Source of the DNA: Anas platyrhynchos
Taxonomy: Eukaryota > Chordata > Aves > Anseriformes > Anatidae
Direction: 5' to 3'
Length of the DNA stretch: 64,000 nucleotides
Assembly (NCBI RefSeq): GCF_047663525.1
Contig: NC_092591.1
Span: 46,911,501 to 46,975,500 of the forward strand
In this document: positions 61,701-64,000 of the stretch, piece by piece
Numbering within the stretch: position 1 is the stretch's first letter
How the letters are laid out: each line of letters begins with the position of its first letter
Program-made: the position numbers and the translations under genes
The notes under the pieces: generated by a model
Told to the model about the DNA's origin: nothing
The model's input: only the letters and a program-made list of their open reading frames with translations
Databases searched by the model: none

Positions 61701-63632
61701 CTATTAACAATGAAGCTCCAGGTTAAGCACATAATTTCACATATAAAGACACCACTTCGAAGACATATCTGAAGTTTCCAAAATTGAAGCAAGTATGGAC
61801 TTAAATGACTATTCTGCTGGATAACAGAAAAAGATCTTACCCCAAGGTAAATGCTGATGGATCTAGAGCATGTAACCCCTGATTTCCCACAGATGACATT
61901 CTCAGTAATGATTTTAAAAGAGGAATGAGGTCTATTAACACTGCAGCCATCCTAAAAAAAAAATAAAAATACATGCAAAAAGACCTAATAAACTCTATGT
62001 CTGAAGTGTAACAAAGTAAAGAAAGCTTAGACGTGTCATGGCTGTGATTCTGCCTTTCAGCACAGCAAGCCATCTCTATCTGATATTCTCATTCTCATGT
62101 GAGAGACAGCCCATCTGTGAATGTCTTAAAATTCACTGTTGGCTAATAAAAGATCGGTTCTAGAATATTTTACAGCTTTCATAGCTGAACCATTCTATTC
62201 CTTGCAGAACCCACACCTTTGTAGGTAGAAAGGAAAGAGTTACTGGGGTATCATGCTTTAGCTATTTCATTGTTTTGGGAGGTATCAGTGATGACCTCTG
62301 GTTTGGTGGTCAAACTGACATCACTTCACTGAAAGACGTAGTTGACTGGTAGAAAATATGTTACATATCTATGACTTTATATGTTATTTAATCTAAAATT
62401 GGTTGCACATATAAAATCACCTTAAGTGTTTAGAAAGATTCCGGGTGCTATATTGGATAAAATACATCCTATGATATTTTCACCAGCCATTTAAATCAAG
62501 GTATTCCTTCATGCTAAGATATAGCCAAAAGAAGCAGTAAGATCCAGGTTACCATAGCTAATATGTATTCACAGTTGCCATCAAAAACAAAACGTTGTCC
62601 ATCAAAAGTGGTGATGTGGCCTTCTCCATAAAGATTACACGTTGAAGAACACTTTGATTTCTGAACACATTTCCATTTGCCTTTTCTGCAAGTGCTGGGA
62701 GTGAGAAGAGAAACTATACTCAGATTTCACAGGAGTAGCACCTTAACCTACATCTTCTTACATACATACATTTTTATAGATAAGACATTCATTTAATTGA
62801 CTTGTGTACACTGTGACCAAGTCACAATTAATGTAAGATATAAATACATAAATAAAAGTAATGGATTGCTGAGAAAATTAATTCATGATAAAGAAACCTT
62901 CACTCTCTTTTTCTTTCTTTCTTTTCCATTAAAGAAAAATACAAGCTCATTTCTTTTTGCTGTTAATGAAAACAGATATCTGTGTTCTGTGCTGTTTGGG
63001 TGCTGGTGGATTTTTATACTAGATTAGAAACTGGAAAATGAATAAAGTACCTTGATAATGCTGCTAAGGAGATGGAAGCAATCTTTTTGGGAGGTTGTTT
63101 ATATCTATAGAGAAGAAGGAAGACAGCACCCTCATCTTTATTTAGTTGTTAATCCTTGTGGAGCTGTTAATCCTCAACCTTACATAGCTTACCTTTATAT
63201 GCCCTACAAAGGATGCCCTTATTCCTTGGATATAGAGGTGGAAGAAATATCCCTGAAGCCAGTACAGCTGACTAGTAGACCATGACTCATTTGTACATAA
63301 ATATTGCCAAGTGTTAAGCTTCTCTTTATTTAAGGAATATAGTGCTTCGTCATTATATTCCTTCAGTTTAGCTTTCAGCTTTTGCTATTTCCTACTCTCC
63401 TATCAACTGAATTCTTTGTTATATAGTTGTACGGCTCAGTGAAACAGAGGTTCAGGAATAGAAAGTCGTGTGACCCTTACCAGATTTCACATTCAGTTTG
63501 GATCTGTTCACCTCTTCCATACGCAAGGCCACCATATTCACAAGGACAATCCTCAGCTGGAACACACCTGCCATCAAGATTTTCGTATAGCCCATCAGCG
63601 CAGACACATCCTGATTCACATTTAGTAGGTAT
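25577..63632 (-). CDS. MUC6: Gel-forming secreted mucin MUC6 (beta-ovomucin), 3' part: D3, PTS array, cystine knot
   Basis: Secreted O-glycosylated mucin that forms disulfide-linked polymers; in chicken this gene is known to encode egg-white beta-ovomucin. Visible modules in transcript order: TIL-like Cys-rich module (63.6-62.7 kb), VWD/C8 of D3 (62.7-59.4 kb), post-D3 Cys-rich exons (58.7-58.0 kb), a PTS region of at least 14 exons plus two probable mini-exons (57.0-30.1 kb), and CK (26.9-25.6 kb). MUC6 is chosen over MUC2/5AC/5B because CK follows PTS directly with no D4/VWC region, because the gene runs tail-to-tail with AP2A2, and because the D3 end reads EGCYNCS...CMPC. The N-terminal D1-D2 exons lie beyond position 64,000. 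PTS exons and mini-exons are all phase 1-1. The modelled PTS is about 2,100 residues including the mini-exons. Confidence 0.93.
25755..26843 (-). other. MUC6: MUC6 intron between the two CK exons
   Basis: GT-AG intron containing a (CAAA)n stretch near 26,071-26,103 and a 26-nt A run at 26,545-26,570. No coding signal is seen. The apparent ORFs at its 25.8-26.1 kb end do not match the knot and are intron read-through. Confidence 0.8.
26545..26570 (+). repeat. Poly(A) tract, 26 nt
   Basis: A run inside the MUC6 CK intron, followed by a second A-rich stretch to about 26,612. Confidence 0.92.
26844..26946 (-). CDS. MUC6: MUC6 cystine-knot exon 1
   Basis: 103 nt, phase 1 to 2, too short for simple ORF tracking. 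It reads [20 protein letters not shown] then [14 protein letters not shown]. The C...GC...CxGxC spacing is the first half of a C-terminal cystine knot (CTCK), the domain through which mucins and VWF dimerise in the ER. One NIT sequon. The acceptor has a T-rich tract and gacag; donor GTAAGG. It joins in frame to the following exon. Confidence 0.92.
26947..30119 (-). other. MUC6: MUC6 intron between last PTS exon and CK
   Basis: 3.2 kb of AT-rich intron. It holds an A-rich low-complexity tract (27,190-27,266) and an (AAAAT)n-like tract (29,210-29,260) flanked by a short direct repeat (TTAAGACATATAAA-like). No further exon with mucin or CK features is found on the minus strand. Confidence 0.75.
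27190..27266 (+). repeat. A-rich low-complexity tract
   Basis: AAAAG/AAAAC-type low-complexity sequence. On the opposite strand it yields spurious Phe-rich ORFs. Confidence 0.9.
30120..30710 (-). CDS. MUC6: MUC6 repeat exon R13: hybrid last PTS exon (591 nt)
   Basis: 197 codons, phase 1-1. The first ~75 codons are repeat sequence ([15 protein letters not shown] to SPLPPT); the rest is unique Thr/Ser-rich sequence ([52 protein letters not shown]). It has one NTT sequon. It splices at GTAAAG directly into the cystine-knot exon, joining as [11 protein letters not shown]. It marks the 3' boundary of the array. Confidence 0.9.
31788..32204 (-). CDS. MUC6: MUC6 repeat exon R12 (417 nt)
   Basis: Full-length copy ending SAVPSPSQP, with the SPARTSAP variant. 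Last complete repeat before the hybrid exon R13. The intron on its 5' side holds a CR1 fragment that replaces the middle of the unit. Confidence 0.93.
32371..33301 (+). mobile_element. CR1 LINE fragment (3' end) between R12 and R11
   Basis: Encodes degraded pieces of the CR1 reverse transcriptase 3' region on the plus strand ([56 protein letters not shown]) and ends with the CR1 3' terminus GATTCTGTGATTCT. Frameshifts make it non-functional. It replaces the middle of the array unit. Confidence 0.88.
33530..33946 (-). CDS. MUC6: MUC6 repeat exon R11 (417 nt)
   Basis: Full-length copy with the SPARTSAP variant and a TSRTSVP codon shared with R13 (plus strand GGAGGTCC versus GGACGTCC elsewhere). 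Keeps the extra 200-bp intron segment on its 5' side. Confidence 0.93.
34728..35222 (+). mobile_element. CR1 LINE fragment (3' end) between R11 and R10
   Basis: About 495 bp, starting CAGCTTTGGGGCCCTCGCTA and ending AATTCTGTGATTCT. It reads [39 protein letters not shown] and [15 protein letters not shown]. It is inserted into the unit's truncated LTR, splitting it. Confidence 0.88.
35497..35913 (-). CDS. MUC6: MUC6 repeat exon R10 (417 nt)
   Basis: Full-length copy with Lys in TSKTSVP. Block-duplication partner of R4. The intron on its 5' side is enlarged by a 1.5-kb CR1 fragment (36,004-37,492). Confidence 0.93.
36004..37492 (+). mobile_element. CR1 LINE fragment between R10 and R9
   Basis: About 1.49 kb of CR1 reverse transcriptase and 3' end, from [15 protein letters not shown] to a degenerate ATTCTAGGATTCAAGGATTC terminus. 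It contains recognisable but frameshifted pieces ([47 protein letters not shown]). A deleted copy lies at 48,129-48,812. Confidence 0.87.
37733..38149 (-). CDS. MUC6: MUC6 repeat exon R9 (417 nt)
   Basis: Full-length copy with PRIVPPV (Arg) in place of PHIVPPV. The intron at its donor side keeps a different LTR fragment (about 37,500-37,590), also present next to R3. Confidence 0.93.
39073..39489 (-). CDS. MUC6: MUC6 repeat exon R8 (417 nt)
   Basis: Full-length copy with private Met in TSMTSVP. The acceptor side reads ccagcag rather than ccggcag, a variant shared with R9. Confidence 0.93.
40384..41500. repeat. Recent duplicate segment (copy 1 of 2), 3,597-bp offset
   Basis: From about 40,384 through R7 and its 5' intron to about 41,500. 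It matches 43,977-45,100 with essentially no indels; the plus-strand translation 40,903-41,289 is identical to that of 44,500-44,886. The CR1 element at 41.6-43.1 kb lies between the copies. Confidence 0.88.
40518..40934 (-). CDS. MUC6: MUC6 repeat exon R7 (417 nt)
   Basis: Full-length copy with private Gly in TSGTSVP (Arg elsewhere). Near-identical partner of R6 and, through the larger block duplication, of R1. Confidence 0.93.
41600..43140 (-). mobile_element. CR1 LINE fragment with endonuclease domain, between R7 and R6
   Basis: Minus-strand CR1 ORF2 remnants. The endonuclease start ([48 protein letters not shown]) lies at 42.7-43.1 kb, the endonuclease core [10 protein letters not shown] at 42.6 kb, and the linker toward reverse transcriptase ([20 protein letters not shown]) at 42.1 kb. 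Below 42.06 kb the sequence continues as frameshifted CR1 until about 41.6 kb. At least one frameshift separates the two open stretches. The bounds are approximate; 43,140-43,950 may be further CR1 5' sequence, but I could not recognise it. Confidence 0.85.
44115..44531 (-). CDS. MUC6: MUC6 repeat exon R6 (417 nt)
   Basis: Full-length copy whose first full codon is Ala instead of Ser (ATPKETT). Exon and about 580 bp of 5' intron match R7 at a constant offset of 3,597 bp, pointing to a very recent duplication or conversion. Confidence 0.93.
45563..45979 (-). CDS. MUC6: MUC6 repeat exon R5 (417 nt)
   Basis: Full-length copy with donor GTAAGA in place of GTAAGG. The intron on its 5' side keeps the 200-bp segment also found next to R11 and R13 and lost from the others. 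Confidence 0.93.
46275..46838 (+). mobile_element. Near-complete solo LTR, avian ERVL-type
   Basis: Begins TGTTTTAGTTTCAGC and ends near GGGTTAAACCACA, the typical ends of avian ERVL LTRs. It has an internal AATAAA at 46,712-46,717 and a possible TATA-like GTTATATGGGG near 46,549. It interrupts the intron on the 5' side of R5. No internal retroviral sequence and no clean target-site duplication is visible. Identification is from memory of the repeat family. Confidence 0.75.
47627..48043 (-). CDS. MUC6: MUC6 repeat exon R4 (417 nt)
   Basis: Full-length phase 1-1 copy with a private Arg to Gln change in [10 protein letters not shown]. The downstream (lower-coordinate) intron shares the rare GATGAACAGGG variant with R10, its block-duplication partner. 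Confidence 0.93.
48129..48812 (+). mobile_element. Deleted duplicate of the 36-kb CR1 fragment, between R4 and R3
   Basis: Matches 36,219-37,492 almost base for base but lacks the first ~215 bp of that copy and an internal 593 bp. It therefore entered by duplication of the array block rather than by a new insertion. Confidence 0.88.
49052..49468 (-). CDS. MUC6: MUC6 repeat exon R3 (417 nt)
   Basis: The most diverged full-length copy: it has SPAHSSPL (His for Pro), acceptor gacag and PHIVPPV preceded by a changed 5' edge (CTTCCAGCCCC instead of CCTCCACCCCC). The frame is intact. Duplicate partner of R9. Confidence 0.93.
50392..50808 (-). CDS. MUC6: MUC6 repeat exon R2 (417 nt)
   Basis: 139 codons, phase 1-1, starting [15 protein letters not shown] and ending SSSQP before GTAAGG. 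It carries SPARTSAP where most copies have SPPRTSAP, a variant shared with R11 and R12. About two-thirds of residues are Ser, Thr or Pro by eye; there is no Cys or Asn. Duplicate partner of R8 at a constant offset of 11,319 bp. Confidence 0.93.
51840..52235 (-). CDS. MUC6: MUC6 repeat exon R1 (396 nt)
   Basis: The 5'-most repeat copy, 132 codons, phase 1-1. Its first codons are unique ([14 protein letters not shown]): seven codons are missing relative to the [15 protein letters not shown] start of later copies, with the frame kept. The donor is GTAAAG rather than GTAAGG. The unique 5' edge suggests that the array boundary, or a founder copy, lies here. Confidence 0.9.
52681..52728 (-). CDS. 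MUC6: Candidate MUC6 PTS mini-exon (16 codons)
   Basis: 48 nt, phase 1-1, between a strong acceptor (ccctttctttgtag) and a GTGAGT donor. It reads [15 protein letters not shown]. It lies between the diverged repeat exon and the array, where a PTS-type exon would keep the frame. Supported by splice signals and phase only. Confidence 0.55.
53450..53701 (-). CDS. MUC6: MUC6 PTS exon: diverged relative of the repeat exon (84 codons)
   Basis: Phase 1-1. Its start, [13 protein letters not shown] with [18 protein letters not shown] and [19 protein letters not shown], aligns along its length with the N-terminal half of the 139-codon array repeat ([46 protein letters not shown]). It then diverges into a Ser run and ends LRPSHP. 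It is shorter and less GC-rich. I infer it is an unamplified paralogue close to the ancestral state. Confidence 0.88.
54089..54136 (-). CDS. MUC6: Candidate MUC6 PTS mini-exon (16 codons)
   Basis: A 48-nt stretch bounded by ttactttacag and GTGAGT, exactly phase 1-1, reading [16 protein letters not shown]. Length and phase fit the mini-exons at 56,977 and 52,681. The composition is only moderately Thr/Ser-rich, so it could be a chance pairing of splice-like signals. Confidence 0.42.
   Translation of the reverse strand, partial: RVRELKQPLYTTESQ
54810..55079 (-). CDS. MUC6: MUC6 PTS exon, 90 codons
   Basis: Phase 1-1, Thr-dominated: [20 protein letters not shown], then [19 protein letters not shown] and a Ser/Thr-rich end [14 protein letters not shown]. 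Donor GTAAAT; the acceptor is tttactccaaaag, less pyrimidine-rich than its neighbours. Not part of the tandem array. Confidence 0.85.
55080..56012 (-). other. MUC6: MUC6 intron, no features seen
   Basis: AT-rich single-copy sequence between the 66- and 90-codon PTS exons. No repeat family, exon-like segment or regulatory motif was recognised. Confidence 0.65.
56013..56210 (-). CDS. MUC6: MUC6 PTS exon, 66 codons
   Basis: Phase 1-1. Thr/Ser-rich, beginning [18 protein letters not shown] and ending [10 protein letters not shown]. It has one NIT sequon and no Cys. It is unique in the window, AT-rich at third positions and unlike the GC-rich repeat exons further 3'. Acceptor tttttctcttag, donor GTAGGT. 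Confidence 0.86.
56977..57021 (-). CDS. MUC6: MUC6 first PTS mini-exon (15 codons)
   Basis: A 45-nt phase 1-1 exon encoding [14 protein letters not shown], flanked by a good acceptor and a GTTAGT donor. The Thr/Ser/Pro content and the matching phase make it the likely first PTS exon after the Cys-rich domain. It is too short for ORF-based calling. Confidence 0.75.
57022..58009 (-). other. MUC6: MUC6 intron between first PTS mini-exon and Cys-rich exon
   Basis: AT-rich intron with a T run at about 57,298-57,307 and a (CAAA)n stretch near 57,515-57,541. Two GTGAGT-like sites were examined but give stop-containing mini-exons. Nothing else is seen. Confidence 0.7.
58010..58072 (-). CDS. MUC6: MUC6 exon: last Cys-rich exon before the PTS region
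   Basis: 21 codons, phase 1-1: [18 protein letters not shown] then MPC. This motif marks the end of the N-terminal D assembly in MUC2, MUC5AC and MUC6. The exon has a strong GTAAGT donor and a ctcctttcttcag acceptor. Everything downstream until the cystine knot lacks cysteine, apart from unconfirmed mini-exons. Confidence 0.92.
58567..58710 (-). CDS. MUC6: MUC6 exon: post-D3 Cys-rich segment
   Basis: 48 codons, phase 1-1. Encodes [29 protein letters not shown] and YKYVNIEG. It follows WRTPEFCP and leads into GCYNCS, the order seen at the D3 end of gel-forming mucins. It contains an NCT sequon. Confidence 0.9.
59458..59614 (-). CDS. MUC6: MUC6 exon: C8 domain of D3
   Basis: Phase 0 to 1. Encodes [37 protein letters not shown] and [10 protein letters not shown]. 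The GDCxCxCDxIAxYAxxC stretch aligns with the VWF segment GDCACFCDTIAAYAHVC, where D3 cysteines make the inter-chain bonds of the multimer. An equivalent role here is inferred. Confidence 0.93.
59699..59938 (-). CDS. MUC6: MUC6 exon: end of VWD and start of C8 (D3)
   Basis: 80 codons, phase 0-0. Carries [18 protein letters not shown], the CGLCGxxNGxxxDD motif that closes every VWD domain and includes calcium-binding residues in family members. It then enters the C8 domain with [29 protein letters not shown] and ACHNK. No key Cys is missing by eye. Confidence 0.94.
60378..60563 (-). CDS. MUC6: MUC6 exon: VWD of D3, beta-sheet core
   Basis: 62 codons, phase 0-0. It begins [13 protein letters not shown] (with an NLT sequon), continues [16 protein letters not shown] and ends KISRETQ. 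A second sequon, NMT, is present. Position and length match the VWD exon that precedes the CGLCGNxNG exon. Confidence 0.9.
60850..60870 (+). repeat. (TA)n(CA)n microsatellite
   Basis: Short TATATA run passing into CACACA, in the MUC6 intron between the two VWD exons at 60,378-60,563 and 61,841-61,951. Confidence 0.9.
61841..61951 (-). CDS. MUC6: MUC6 exon: VWD of D3, middle
   Basis: A 37-codon phase 0-0 exon beginning [19 protein letters not shown] and ending [14 protein letters not shown]. It carries the ENVxCG and TCSRS(I)xI motifs of VWD domains and splices into the NLTLVLRDE exon. The acceptor follows a long T tract. Confidence 0.9.
62553..62694 (-). CDS. MUC6: MUC6 exon: TIL end and start of VWD (D3)
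   Basis: Phase 2 to 0. Completes the TIL with [10 protein letters not shown] and opens the VWD domain with [19 protein letters not shown] followed by [10 protein letters not shown]. The TFDG...FxGxCxY pattern is the VWD hallmark. The donor is GTAACC, somewhat weak, but phase and homology support it. Confidence 0.9.
63481..63632 (-). CDS. MUC6: MUC6 exon: TIL-like Cys-rich module before D3
   Basis: Starts in phase 0 after a pyrimidine-rich acceptor and ends in phase 2 at a GTAAGG donor. It encodes [35 protein letters not shown] and QIQTECEI plus two bases of a Cys codon. The spacing of CxxGCxC, DGRCV and DCPC is that of the trypsin-inhibitor-like modules ahead of VWD domains in mucins and VWF. 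It is the 5'-most MUC6 exon I can identify; the remaining sequence to 64,000 looks intronic. Confidence 0.9.
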
Positions 63633-64000
63633 CTGGTAAAGATCAACCGATTGCAAAATGAAAAAGAACATAAAATGTATTTTATCTTGTACGTGATTGG
63701 TGTCAAGAATGAATCTGTGCTCAGTTCTAGTTTTCATTTGATTTAAATGTTATGATTTTCTTCATGCTAATATTCAACTAGTCAATTGAACTAGTTTCAC
63801 TGAAGTTATAAGATATACCTGTTGTGTGAGATAGTAAACATACTTGAAGACTGAAAAATTTCTTTTGTTTCTACATACTTTTCTTTTGTTCCGTTCAGAC
63901 AAACAGAGCACAATATAAGTTTCTTTATACCACGGAACACTATTACATTACAATGTTCCAGTCAGTCTTTTTCCTTAGTATGAAAGCAAAAGAAAACCCT

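Overview
This is vertebrate nuclear DNA, almost certainly from a bird and probably a galliform such as chicken. The reasons are split genes with GT-AG introns, several CR1 LINE fragments with the typical avian 3' end (ATTCTGTGATTCT-like), an avian ERVL-type solo LTR, and the tail-to-tail AP2A2/MUC6 gene order also found at human 11p15.5. No bacterial-type operons, CRISPR arrays, tRNA or rRNA genes are visible.

Layout. (1) 173-21,391, plus strand: the last 21 coding exons of AP2A2, the alpha-C large subunit of the clathrin adaptor AP-2. They cover trunk, hinge and ear; the first roughly 45 codons lie upstream of the window. One hinge exon (15,589-15,666) looks like an in-frame cassette. One ear intron (17,512-18,313) has a U12-type AT 5' splice site. 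(2) About 21.4-25.2 kb: AP2A2 3' UTR and intergenic DNA. (3) 25,577-63,632, minus strand: the 3' two-thirds of a secreted gel-forming mucin whose architecture is that of MUC6 (beta-ovomucin in chicken). Read 5' to 3', that is right to left, it has a TIL-like module, the third von Willebrand D assembly (D3: VWD, C8, trailing Cys-rich exons), a Pro/Ser/Thr-rich (PTS) region of at least 16 exons, and a C-terminal cystine knot (CK) split over two exons. There is no D4/C region between PTS and CK, as expected for MUC6.

The unusual part is 30.1-52.2 kb. The mucin domain is not one giant repeat exon. It is an array of 13 copies of one exon, 11 of them exactly 417 nt (139 codons, phase 1-1, no Cys and no Asn). 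Each lies in a unit of about 1.34-1.5 kb together with its intron. The units carry a truncated ERVL LTR, a template-strand G-quadruplex motif and a conserved short plus-strand ORF. A four-exon block has itself been duplicated about 11.3 kb apart. CR1 elements and one nearly complete solo LTR have enlarged several introns. A diverged exon at 53,450-53,701 looks like an unamplified relative of the repeat exon.

Functionally, AP2A2 is a housekeeping endocytosis gene. MUC6 encodes a secreted glycoprotein that would multimerise through D3 at one end and CK at the other, with the PTS array as the O-glycosylated spacer. Because all PTS exons are phase 1-1, copy number and exon skipping can change without breaking the frame.
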